Part shown: in pieces, positions 23,257 to 31,409 of the stretch
Layout of the letters: every line of letters starts with the position of its first letter
Position numbering within the stretch: the stretch's first letter is position 1
Assembly (NCBI GenBank): GCA_945903645.1
Contig: CAMDOM010000026.1
Coordinates: 1 to 42,547 of the forward strand
Length of the DNA stretch: 42,547 bases
Source: Chryseobacterium gleum
GTDB lineage: Bacteria; Bacteroidota; Bacteroidia; UBA10329
Direction of reading: 5' to 3'
The notes under the pieces: generated by a model
The model's database searches: none
What the model saw: only the letters and a program-made list of their open reading frames with translations
What the model was told of the DNA's origin: nothing
Position numbers and translations under genes: made by a program

Positions 23257-24968
23257 CCAACCACCTCCACCGTCAATCCATCTTCCGTTTTGGTCACTTT
23301 AGTCACGCCCAATTTGCCCAGCGCCTTAATGCTAATGTCCCATTGTTTCCCGCTGAGGCCGCTGCGGGTTTTCAGTTTGCTGAGGTCCATAAATGTGTTT
23401 TCCGAGAGGATGTCGAAGATGAGTTTCTCATTGCCGCTCAGCTCCACCTTCTTGGATTCTTTCTTCTCGGGCTTCATTTGCGGGAAGAAAAGGATATCCT
23501 GAATGGTGTGCTTGTCGGTAAGCAGCATGGCGAGTCGATCCATGCCAATGCCTAGGCCCGATGTGGGCGGCATGCCATATTCGAGGGCGCGGAGGAAGTC
23601 CTGATCGATCATCATCGCCTCATCATCACCACGGTCGGCAAGGGCAAGCTGGTGCTCGAATCGTTGACGCTGGTCGATAGGGTCGTTCAGTTCGCTGTAG
23701 GCATTGGCAATCTCCTTGCCCGTAGCGAAAAGCTCGAAACGCTCCACCAGTCCAGGCTTGCTGCGGTGTTTCTTACACAGAGGTGACATCTCCACCGGAT
23801 AGTCGGTGATGAAGGTGGGCTGCACGTAATTCTTCTCGCACTTCGCCCCGAATATCTCGTCAATGAGCTTGCCTTTGCCCATGGTGGCATTCACCTCAAT
23901 ATTCAGATTGGTGCACACTTGGCGCAACCCATCTTCATCCATTTGGCTAATATCGATACCAGTATGTGCCTCGATAGCTTCAAACATCGTAACCCGCGGA
24001 TAGGGCGCTTTGAAATCCAGTTCCACATCGCCATACATCACCTTGGTGCTGCCATTGAGGTCGGCACACGCTTTTTCCAGCAACTGCTCGGTGAAGCGCA
24101 TCATCCACTCATAATCTTTGTAAGCCACGTAGATTTCCATGGCCGTGAATTCTGGGTTGTGTGTGCGATCCATACCTTCGTTGCGGAAGTTCTTCGAGAA
24201 CTCATACACCCCATCGAACCCACCTACAATTAGCCTTTTTAGGTACAGTTCATTAGCGATTCGCATGTAGAGGGGAATGTCCAGCGCATTGTGGTGCGTG
24301 ATGAACGGCCGTGCCGCAGCCCCGCCCGGTATGGGCTGCAAAATGGGCGTGTCCACCTCCAGATAGCCCTTCGAATTGAAAAATTCACGGAAGGAATTGA
24401 AGAGTTTGGTGCGTTTCACGAATACTTCTTTCACTCCGGGATTCACCACCAAATCCACGTAGCGCTGGCGGTAGCGCATTTCGGCATCATGCACTGCATC
24501 ATGTACCACGCCCTCGGCATCGGTTTTTACCACAGGCAATGGGCGTAAACTTTTGCCAAGGAAGGTGAATTTCAATACATGCACACTGGTTTCGCCTACT
24601 TGGGTTTTGAATACAAAACCGCGTATCCCAATGAAATCACCTCGGTCCAAGTGTTTCTTAAACACCTCGTTGTAGAGGGTCTTGTCCTCGCTCGGGCACA
24701 CCTCATCGCGGTTGAAATAGAGCTGAATGCGTCCCGTGCTGTCTTGCAATTCCGCAAACGATGCCTTGCCCATAATGCGCTTACTCATCACACGGCCAGC
24801 TAAAGATACATCCTTCATTTCTAAGCCTTCGGCAAATGTGTCCTTGATACTTTCAGCCGTGTGTGTCACAGTGTATTCTGCTGCGGGAAACGGGTCTATG
24901 CCCAAGTTGATAATTTCTTGTAGGGACTCGCGCCTCACTATTTCCTGCTCGCTCAATTCGTGTTGCAT
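23253..24968 (-). CDS. lysS: Lysyl-tRNA synthetase, class II
   Basis: The enzyme charges tRNA-Lys. The N-terminal OB-fold anticodon domain (LAGRVMSKRIMGKASFAELQ) is followed by the class II core: motif 1 (REFFNSKGYLEVDTPILQP), motif 2 (FRNEGMDRTHNPEFTAMEIY) and motif 3 (GLGIGMDRLAMLLTD, then IQDILFFPQMKP). The C-terminus extends about 70 residues beyond motif 3 with a winged-helix-like segment (NEKLIFDILSENTFMDLSKL), longer than the E. coli enzyme. The frame is open to 25046, but I place the start at 24968 (MQHELSEQEIVRRESLQEI). A perfect -7 element lies 16 nt upstream of that ATG, and the longer N-terminus does not look like protein of this family. That gives 571 residues. Confidence 0.97.
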   Translation of the reverse strand: MQHELSEQEIVRRESLQEIINLGIDPFPAAEYTVTHTAESIKDTFAEGLEMKDVSLAGRVMSKRIMGKASFAELQDSTGRIQLYFNRDEVCPSEDKTLYNEVFKKHLDRGDFIGIRGFVFKTQVGETSVHVLKFTFLGKSLRPLPVVKTDAEGVVHDAVHDAEMRYRQRYVDLVVNPGVKEVFVKRTKLFNSFREFFNSKGYLEVDTPILQPIPGGAAARPFITHHNALDIPLYMRIANELYLKRLIVGGFDGVYEFSKNFRNEGMDRTHNPEFTAMEIYVAYKDYEWMMRFTEQLLEKACADLNGSTKVMYGDVELDFKAPYPRVTMFEAIEAHTGIDISQMDEDGLRQVCTNLNIEVNATMGKGKLIDEIFGAKCEKNYVQPTFITDYPVEMSPLCKKHRSKPGLVERFELFATGKEIANAYSELNDPIDQRQRFEHQLALADRGDDEAMMIDQDFLRALEYGMPPTSGLGIGMDRLAMLLTDKHTIQDILFFPQMKPEKKESKKVELSGNEKLIFDILSENTFMDLSKLKTRSGLSGKQWDISIKALGKLGVTKVTKTEDGLTVEVVG

Positions 24969-24984
24969 TAGTTGAAATTTTGCG

Positions 24985-24992
24985 CAAAGATA
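24985..24992 (-). promoter_or_regulatory. -7 promoter element TATCTTTG for lysS
   Basis: A perfect TAnnTTTG followed by CGC on the minus strand. It gives a leader of about 11 nt to the ATG at 24968 and rules against the longer lysS start. No clear -33 TTG is seen. Confidence 0.6.
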
Positions 24993-25035
24993 ACGGGCAG
25001 TTATGGTGAGGGTGTGTTGGCTTACTTTGACATTG

Positions 25036-25043
25036 TATCTTCG
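25036..25043 (+). promoter_or_regulatory. -7-like element TATCTTCG for the CocE-like operon
   Basis: TATCTTCG differs from TAnnTTTG by one base and is followed by C. It ends 5 nt before the ATG at 25049, so the transcript would begin at or near the start codon. TTG at 25017-25019 is 16 nt upstream, closer than the usual spacing. Confidence 0.4.
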
Positions 25044-25048
25044 CACCC

Positions 25049-26944
25049 ATGCGCAAATTTGTTATCCTTCTTAGTATTTTCTTTTTCACTTCACTAGTTG
25101 CCGAAGCAGGAGATGGGAAGCAGGAGCCAGGCACACTTGGAAACTCGGATTACTCGCCAGAGCCAACCTATAAAGGCTTCAGCTATTATTCGAAGTATGT
25201 GCCCATGAGCGATAGTGTTCGGCTAGCGGTAGATGTGTTTTTGCCCAAGCACTTAGAGGCAGGTAAGAAAGTGCCCACCATCGTTTATTTCGTTCGTTAT
25301 GTGCGTACATTTCAGCTCAAAGCGTTTTGGCGCGGGATAAAAAATCCAGCTTTTGGTAGTGTTGCAGAGGAAGAAGTCAAATTCTTCACATCGCATGGGT
25401 ATGCCGTGGCTATTGTCGATTTGCGCGGCACAGGCGCATCTTTTGGTCATCGCGATATGGAATTTAGCCCCAAAGAGGTACAAGACATGGGCGAAATGCT
25501 CGATTGGATTATTCAGGAGCCTTGGAGCGATGGTAAAACGGCTACTACAGGAATTTGGTACACAGGTACCACAGCCGAATTGGCACTCATCACCAAGCAT
25601 CCATCGCTCAAGGCATGCGTGCCACGTAGCAACATTTGGGATTTATACACGGATATCGTTTATCCTGGAGGTATCCGTCAAACACCTTTTGTTAAAGTTT
25701 GGCAGCTAACCACCAATGCCTTGGACTTCAATACCCTTGCGCCTTTGGGTAAAAAAGTGGAGACGTTTGTGAAGTGGCCTAGTCCTGTAACGGGCGATAA
25801 AAAAGGAGTGCTTTTGCAACAGGCTATGGCCGAACACAAAGCCAACTTCGACATTTTCGAAGGGCTCTATCACATCAACTCACGAAACGAAGCAGATAAA
25901 GGGTATGGAGCCGAGCTATCGTCAGACGATTGCAGCATCCATACTCGCATGGCTGATGTGCAAGCTAGTGGGGTTCCAATATTTCGCATTTCTGGCTGGT
26001 TCGATGGAGCTTTGTCCAACTCAGTTTTCAAAGGACTTTGGAATACAACTAATACCAAGCGCATTATGGTAGGTCCATGGGATCATGGCCCAGGTGAACA
26101 TTTCACCAACTTCTCAGGAAATAAGAATGAAAAGGACGTGAATATCGACATGGAAATTCTCCGGTTTTTCGATTTCCACGTTAAGGGAATTCAAAACGGA
26201 CTAGACACCGAATCGCCTGTCAATTTTTACAAAATGGGGCATGAAAATTGGGAGTCTACCAACGTTTGGCCGCCCAAAGGAGTCGATTCGAAAATGTTTC
26301 AGTTTGGAAAAAACACCATGAGTTCGTCAGCTGTAAAATCAATTGACACCCTGAGCTATAACTGCAATTATACCACAACAACGGGCAAAGGCACACGTTG
26401 GAATTCACTTACTGTACTTTATAGAACGGGCCCTACATTTTACGGTCCTCGCAATGCGCAAGATTCTATGATGGTGGTATTTGATTCGCCAGCATTAACG
26501 GAAGACACTGAAATAACTGGTCATCCAGAGGTAACGGTTAATGTAAGTTCAAACACAGGCTACGGCCATCTTTTCGTGTATTTGGAGGAGGTTTTGCCCG
26601 ATGGCACTAGTCGCTACATCACCGAAGGCATGCTTGACATCACGCATTTGAAGGTTTGTGTAAAAGGCGATTATGAATGTCGTTTTCCTCAACAATCGTT
26701 CAAGGTTGAGGACAAAGTGCCACTTCAACCCAACGAATTTCGTCAGGCTTTGGTAAATCTTATTCCAACAAGCTACTTGGTTAAAAAAGGCAATCGCATT
26801 CGCATTGCGGTTGGCGTTGCCGATGTGGACCATTTTGACCTTCCGGAGGAAATTAACCGACCAACTAAAATTAAAATTCTTGTAGGTGGAGAAAGTGGCA
26901 GTTTTGCCAAACTTCCTGTAAATCAAAGCGAATTAGTAAATTAA
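25049..26944 (+). CDS. CocE/NonD-type (S15 family) hydrolase, catalytic Ser position replaced by Trp
   Basis: The 631-residue protein has a signal peptide (residues 1-20). Its alpha/beta hydrolase domain is of CocE/X-prolyl dipeptidyl peptidase type (SDSVRLAVDVFLPKHLEAG, AIVDLRGTGASFG). A helical cap and a C-terminal jelly-roll domain (residues about 390-630) follow. Asp319 (SGWFDGAL) and His346 (GPWDHGPGEH) of the triad are present. The nucleophile elbow, usually G-x-S-Y-x-G, reads GIWYTGTT with Trp170, codon TGG at 25556-25558. A Ser codon TCG is one base away. It may be inactive, use another residue, or be a sequencing error. It is the first gene of an operon, 1 bp ahead of PGI/PMI. Confidence 0.87.
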   Translation: MRKFVILLSIFFFTSLVAEAGDGKQEPGTLGNSDYSPEPTYKGFSYYSKYVPMSDSVRLAVDVFLPKHLEAGKKVPTIVYFVRYVRTFQLKAFWRGIKNPAFGSVAEEEVKFFTSHGYAVAIVDLRGTGASFGHRDMEFSPKEVQDMGEMLDWIIQEPWSDGKTATTGIWYTGTTAELALITKHPSLKACVPRSNIWDLYTDIVYPGGIRQTPFVKVWQLTTNALDFNTLAPLGKKVETFVKWPSPVTGDKKGVLLQQAMAEHKANFDIFEGLYHINSRNEADKGYGAELSSDDCSIHTRMADVQASGVPIFRISGWFDGALSNSVFKGLWNTTNTKRIMVGPWDHGPGEHFTNFSGNKNEKDVNIDMEILRFFDFHVKGIQNGLDTESPVNFYKMGHENWESTNVWPPKGVDSKMFQFGKNTMSSSAVKSIDTLSYNCNYTTTTGKGTRWNSLTVLYRTGPTFYGPRNAQDSMMVVFDSPALTEDTEITGHPEVTVNVSSNTGYGHLFVYLEEVLPDGTSRYITEGMLDITHLKVCVKGDYECRFPQQSFKVEDKVPLQPNEFRQALVNLIPTSYLVKKGNRIRIAVGVADVDHFDLPEEINRPTKIKILVGGESGSFAKLPVNQSELVN

Positions 26945-26945
26945 A

Positions 26946-27932
26946 ATGGAGAAGTATATCATTGATTTTAGCAAACAGCTAACCGAAGCGATCGAAATAG
27001 GTAAATCTTTTGTTGGTTCTGAAACCGATAGAGGTTTTTCCAACGTGGTAATCTCAGGTATGGGTGGTTCGGGTATTGGAGGCACTATTGCTACCGAGCT
27101 TGTATTGGACGAGGCCGTTATTCCAATACTTACAACCAATGGATATTCTATTCCAGTATTTGTGGATGAACATACCTTGTTTATAGCCTGTTCGTATTCT
27201 GGAAACACTGAAGAAACCCTTTCTGCCACGGAGAGTGCTAAAGCTGCGGGAGCTAAAATTGTGGTAATAGTAAGCGGTGGAAAGCTGCTGCAAATGGCTG
27301 ATGCCAATGGTTGGGACAGCATTATTATTCCTGGTGGCCAGCCACCACGGGCCAGTTTTGGCTATTCTTTTCCGCAGGTATTGTTCGTTTTGAACGCTTT
27401 TGGTGTAATCAGCGATGAGTTTGTAGGAGATTTAGAAGCTTCAATCGAATTATTGGACACCACCGAAAGCGAAGTGTGTGCGGAGGCCAAAGAAATGACA
27501 GAAGAACTTTTTGGAAAAACACCTGTGATTTATGCTGCAGAAGGATTTGGCGGTGTGGCAACTCGTTTCCGTCAGCAGGTGAATGAAAATAGTAAGATGC
27601 TGTGTTGGCATCATGTAATTCCCGAAATGAATCACAATGAATTGGTTGGATGGCGAAATAAGAACAATGATTTGGCTGTTATTATTTTCCGAAATACTTC
27701 CGATTTCAATCGTATTCAAGCTCGAATGGACATCAATAGTACCACGTTTGCTCAGTATACTGATACGGTAATTGAGGTGTGGTCCAAAGGAAAAACCAAT
27801 TTGCAAAGAAGTCTGTACTTAATTCATATTGGTGATTGGGTATCGTGCTATTTAGGTGAGAAAAATGGTCGAGATGTGCTCGAGGTAAAGGTGATAGACC
27901 ATCTGAAAGACGAATTGGCAAAGTTGGCATGA
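26946..27932 (+). CDS. Bifunctional phosphoglucose/phosphomannose isomerase
   Basis: The 328-residue protein interconverts glucose-6-P or mannose-6-P with fructose-6-P. It has two SIS domains with the signatures SGMGGSGIGG (residues 37-46) and CSYSGNTEETL (82-92). The active-site region FRQQVNENSKMLCWHH contains the catalytic Glu, and EMNHNELVGW the catalytic His. This compact archaeal/bacterial PGI/PMI family replaces the classical phosphoglucose isomerase in some Bacteroidota. It starts 1 bp after the CocE-like gene. Its stop overlaps the lipB start as ATGA, so all three should be translationally coupled. Confidence 0.95.
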   Translation: MEKYIIDFSKQLTEAIEIGKSFVGSETDRGFSNVVISGMGGSGIGGTIATELVLDEAVIPILTTNGYSIPVFVDEHTLFIACSYSGNTEETLSATESAKAAGAKIVVIVSGGKLLQMADANGWDSIIIPGGQPPRASFGYSFPQVLFVLNAFGVISDEFVGDLEASIELLDTTESEVCAEAKEMTEELFGKTPVIYAAEGFGGVATRFRQQVNENSKMLCWHHVIPEMNHNELVGWRNKNNDLAVIIFRNTSDFNRIQARMDINSTTFAQYTDTVIEVWSKGKTNLQRSLYLIHIGDWVSCYLGEKNGRDVLEVKVIDHLKDELAKLA

Positions 27933-28636
27933 CGCATCCTGTCCACTTTGAGGACAAAGGGCTTATTCCTTACAAGGAGTGTTGGGATTATCAGCTAACG
28001 CAGTTTCACGAAATGGTGGAACGAAAGCGATGGAATAGCAACAATTCTGACCTTGTAAAACCCACCGAAAGCCGACTCATTTTTTGTTCGCATCCTCATG
28101 TGTATACTCTTGGCAAAAGCGGAAAAGAGGAGAATCTGCTCCTGCATAAATCTGAATTGAAACTTCACGGAGCGGAGTTTTTTCACATCAATCGTGGTGG
28201 AGATATTACTTATCATGGTCCAGGACAAATTGTGGGCTATCCCATATTCGACCTCGATTTCTTCTTTCACGATATACATCATTTTATCGATAAGTTGGAA
28301 GATGCCATCATCGCTACACTTAAAGTTTTTGGTATTTCTGCTGGTCGCGGTCCTAAAGGGTTTACAGGCGTTTGGATTGATTGGGAAAATCCAGCAAAGG
28401 CAAGAAAAATATGTGCTTTTGGTATGCATACAAGTCGCTGGGTTACCATGCATGGTTTCGCGCTTAATGTGAACACCGACTTAACGTATTACAAGCATAT
28501 TATTCCTTGTGGTATTGACGACCGCGATATAACGTCAATGCAGAGAGAACTTGGGAATAGTGTGGACGAGAATGAAGTGAAGAGAATACTGAAACTTGAG
28601 CTCGAATCGGCTCTAGATGTTCAGTTCGAAAAGTAG
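27929..28636 (+). CDS. lipB: Octanoyltransferase LipB
   Basis: LipB moves octanoyl from acyl-carrier protein to lipoyl domains, the first step of lipoate synthesis. The 235-residue sequence has RGGDITYHGPGQIVGYPI (from residue 89), FTGVWID, the catalytic Lys160 in ARKICAFGMHTSRWVTMHG, and the acyl-accepting Cys194 in IIPCGI. The start at 27929 gives the 4-nt ATGA overlap with PGI/PMI. The last 16 nt overlap the 3' end of the convergent oxidoreductase gene. Grouping lipB with a sugar isomerase has no obvious pathway logic and may simply be a housekeeping operon. Confidence 0.96.
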   Translation: MTHPVHFEDKGLIPYKECWDYQLTQFHEMVERKRWNSNNSDLVKPTESRLIFCSHPHVYTLGKSGKEENLLLHKSELKLHGAEFFHINRGGDITYHGPGQIVGYPIFDLDFFFHDIHHFIDKLEDAIIATLKVFGISAGRGPKGFTGVWIDWENPAKARKICAFGMHTSRWVTMHGFALNVNTDLTYYKHIIPCGIDDRDITSMQRELGNSVDENEVKRILKLELESALDVQFEK

Positions 28637-29697
28637 TTTTTGCGCACAAAACGCTGTAAACTTGCTTCTGGGTGTAGGTCGCTACCCGAGTAAATGGAGT
28701 TCACCAATTGCTTGGCAAAATAGGGGGCAAGCATCACTCCTTTTGAGCCCATTCCATTGAATAAATAAACGTTGCGATGGATTGGATGCGGTCCAAGAAT
28801 GGGCCTTCTGTCTATACTATTTGGCCGAATGGCCGCTTGCTGATTGAGTACTTCTAGCGATACATCCAATGTTTTTGCCACACTGGTCAACAATTCCTCT
28901 TTGGCGGCTACAGTCGGTATTTCGTCTAGATTGTTCCAATCGTATGTGGCACCTAATCTAAATTGATTTTTTTCTCGTGAAGGGAAGAGATAAAATTGTT
29001 GGTTGTACACTTTATCTGCCTCTAGGGGAGAATTCGCCTTCACCGTTAGCATTTCACCTTTTGTAGACCGCATTGGAATCCATTTGAAAAACGGGTTTGT
29101 GGCAATCGCTTGTCCATCACAAAACAGGACTCTGTCTGCAGTGATATTTCCATAGCTAACTTCAGATTCAGCATGAGAAAGTCGTTCGAAATCAAGCGTT
29201 TCTTCTATTAATCTGCCTGTTTTTCGAAGGTAGTTTCGATATGAAAAAATAGCTTCGTCCGTTCTTAAAAAGCCCGAATGTTTAATGATGACGTATCCAA
29301 TAACACTTTTGTGAAAAGGACCTTTTGGAGGCGTGCGCACCACTTCATCCACAAAAGGTTGAATCACATTTTTGTCGATGGAAGCCTGCCATTCTTCCAG
29401 TTCTGCTTCTGAACGAATGGGTTTTAGTATTGGAAAGTTATGAACCAGAAACTTGGTTTCAAGCAATTGCTCCATTTCTCGATAAGCATCTACCAAAAAG
29501 GGAAATAACTCATCGGCTTTCCAGCTTTTTATTTTGCGCTTTATAGCAATTGGATTGTAAATGCCACCTGCAATGAGCGAGGCAGAATGGCTAGGACAAG
29601 GGTCTATAACGATAAACGATTTGCCCTGTTTTTCGAGTTGATGACAGAGATTGATGCCAGCGATACCTAGCCCAACAATCAGATTCTCCGTATGCAT
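28621..29697 (-). CDS. FAD-dependent oxidoreductase, DAO family
   Basis: The 358-residue protein begins with a dinucleotide-binding motif, LIVGLGIAGINLCHQLEKQG (G9-x-G11-x-x-G14), followed by an acidic strand end (FIVIDP). A mid-region of the D-amino-acid oxidase/glycine oxidase type follows (IPMRSTKGEMLTV). A C-terminal flavin-contact segment reads RPNSIDRRPILGPHP and LFNGMGSKGVMLAPYFA. It should oxidise an amine or amino acid, or act in tRNA modification like the MnmC C-domain it resembles; I cannot decide. It starts 9 bp after the subtilase stop and overlaps lipB's 3' end by 16 bp. Confidence 0.85.
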   Translation of the reverse strand: MHTENLIVGLGIAGINLCHQLEKQGKSFIVIDPCPSHSASLIAGGIYNPIAIKRKIKSWKADELFPFLVDAYREMEQLLETKFLVHNFPILKPIRSEAELEEWQASIDKNVIQPFVDEVVRTPPKGPFHKSVIGYVIIKHSGFLRTDEAIFSYRNYLRKTGRLIEETLDFERLSHAESEVSYGNITADRVLFCDGQAIATNPFFKWIPMRSTKGEMLTVKANSPLEADKVYNQQFYLFPSREKNQFRLGATYDWNNLDEIPTVAAKEELLTSVAKTLDVSLEVLNQQAAIRPNSIDRRPILGPHPIHRNVYLFNGMGSKGVMLAPYFAKQLVNSIYSGSDLHPEASLQRFVRKNYFSN

Positions 29698-29706
29698 TTC
29701 TAAGAA

Positions 29707-31311
29707 TTATGGATACATTTCCAAGGCGCGCTTGGCTGCATCTAATGCATTTACAACACCACCTGTAGCTGAAATCTTGCCAAGAGTTGTTAACCAAGCT
29801 GCACTTTCGCTGGAACCAGGTCGCAAGACCTTTAAGTTTGGATATTTGCGAGCCGTTGAAAGCAAAAGTGCTTTCAATTGCACTCCAGTCAATTCTGGGA
29901 AATACGATTTAAGCAAAGCTGCAACTCCTGTCACAACTGGAGCGGCCATACTTGTTCCATCTTCAAATTCATAGATGCTTCCTGGTTTAGTGGACCAAAT
30001 TCTTACACCTGGCGCAAACACATCCACCTTTTTCTTTCCATAATTAGAGAACACGCCTACCAAATTTTCATCACCTGTGTGTGCGGAAGCACCAACTGTA
30101 ATCCAAGTAGAACAAGGAGCTTTCTGAAAGCCGTAATTTGGATGTGGGAAGTTGGCGCCCTTGTCTATGTTTTCAGAATCATTGCCAGCCGCGTGTATCA
30201 TCAGCACGCCTTTTTCCTCTGCATAGCGAATGGCTTGGTGCACTGCTTCTAGTTGGGGCGAGTAGCCTTTTCCAAAACTCATATTGATGATTTGCGCACC
30301 ATTATCTGCCGCATAGCGAATGGCGTTAGCAATGTCTTTATCAAATTCATCACCGTTTGGCACAGCTCTCAAAACCATCAATTCCACATTTGGTGCTATG
30401 CCATCCATGCCAAGACTATTGCCCCGAACAGCGCCTACAATTCCAGAAACGTGAGTTCCATGATCGGCTTGCGATGCAGAAACGGCCCCATTACCGTAAA
30501 GTCGGTCGGTAGTGTTATCGGCATTATCACCAATTTGAGCACGATCATCAAATTGAGGATTGTAGTGATACATTACTTGATGCTGCAAATACTCGTAGTA
30601 TTTCATCAAGCTGGCTTTGTCAAAACTTGGGTCTTGCATTAGGCCAGATAAGAGTGCTTTTGCCTTGGCATTCTCTTCGCCTTCGGCATTCCATGTTGAA
30701 ATAGCCTCTACCGTGTAGTTGGGGCCCAGGGCAGCCGTGGCAAGGCTATCAGCATTCATATACCTAGGCACAAACACGCTTAGTTGTCCATACTGACCAT
30801 TAGCTTCTTCCAATTTGGCATTTACCTGTTTGCTCACTTCCCGAAAAAGCGCATAATCGGCTTTGTCTTCTTTAGCAACGCTTTTGGCATCTTTTACTTC
30901 AGCAAAACGTGGAGCTAGTTTGCGATAGATGCGCGTCATTTCTAGATTGGCATGTTCTAGATTAACTCCTTTGGAATTGCCCATAAAATTCCATCCATTA
31001 ATATCATCTACATATCCGTTGCCATCGTCATCTTTTCCATTGCCAGCAATTTCCTTAGGGTTTACCCAAATGTTCTTCTTCAAGTCTTCGTGGTCTACAT
31101 CTACACCAGAATCAATAATTGCTACACGAACTTTTGAAGATTTACGTCCTTTCAAAAGTTCTAGGGCTTTTTCTGAACTCACACCATAAAACCCATCTGC
31201 TGCGTCATTGGTATGCCACTGCTTGAGCTCATCTTGTGCGAATAAGCCAGATTGAAAAGCAACAAAAAAGAATGCAACAAGTGCAGTTTGAAAAGATTTT
31301 CTAAGCGTCAT
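29707..31311 (-). CDS. Secreted subtilisin-like (S8) serine protease
   Basis: The 534-residue protein has a signal peptide (residues 1-25). The S8 triad is complete: Asp67 (AIIDSGVDVDHEDL), His284 (QADHGTHVSGIVG) and Ser454 (EDGTSMAAPVVTG). The oxyanion Asn377 lies in HAAGNDSEN. A calcium-binding-like acidic loop, GNGKDDDGNGYVDD (90-103), comes soon after the Asp. About 215 residues separate Asp from His, much more than in subtilisin, because of a charged helical insertion (120-260). No propeptide of usual length and no T9SS sorting domain are seen, so a periplasmic location is likely. A TAGCTTCG motif (31353-31360) may be its -7 element. It heads an operon with the oxidoreductase. Confidence 0.95.
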   Translation of the reverse strand: MTLRKSFQTALVAFFFVAFQSGLFAQDELKQWHTNDAADGFYGVSSEKALELLKGRKSSKVRVAIIDSGVDVDHEDLKKNIWVNPKEIAGNGKDDDGNGYVDDINGWNFMGNSKGVNLEHANLEMTRIYRKLAPRFAEVKDAKSVAKEDKADYALFREVSKQVNAKLEEANGQYGQLSVFVPRYMNADSLATAALGPNYTVEAISTWNAEGEENAKAKALLSGLMQDPSFDKASLMKYYEYLQHQVMYHYNPQFDDRAQIGDNADNTTDRLYGNGAVSASQADHGTHVSGIVGAVRGNSLGMDGIAPNVELMVLRAVPNGDEFDKDIANAIRYAADNGAQIINMSFGKGYSPQLEAVHQAIRYAEEKGVLMIHAAGNDSENIDKGANFPHPNYGFQKAPCSTWITVGASAHTGDENLVGVFSNYGKKKVDVFAPGVRIWSTKPGSIYEFEDGTSMAAPVVTGVAALLKSYFPELTGVQLKALLLSTARKYPNLKVLRPGSSESAAWLTTLGKISATGGVVNALDAAKRALEMYP

Positions 31312-31409
31312 AAGCTTGATTTGTTAAAGCGTGGAAAGTTGCTTAAGGGCCGCGAAGCTAAGCGTTTTTGATTTTTATTGATTCAGAAAAAAAGCTAAAA
31401 AGCACGTGT

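Noticed and set aside
24969-25046. 26-codon N-terminal extension of lysS
   Set aside because: A perfect -7 promoter element for lysS lies inside it, and the extension does not resemble lysyl-tRNA synthetase N-termini.
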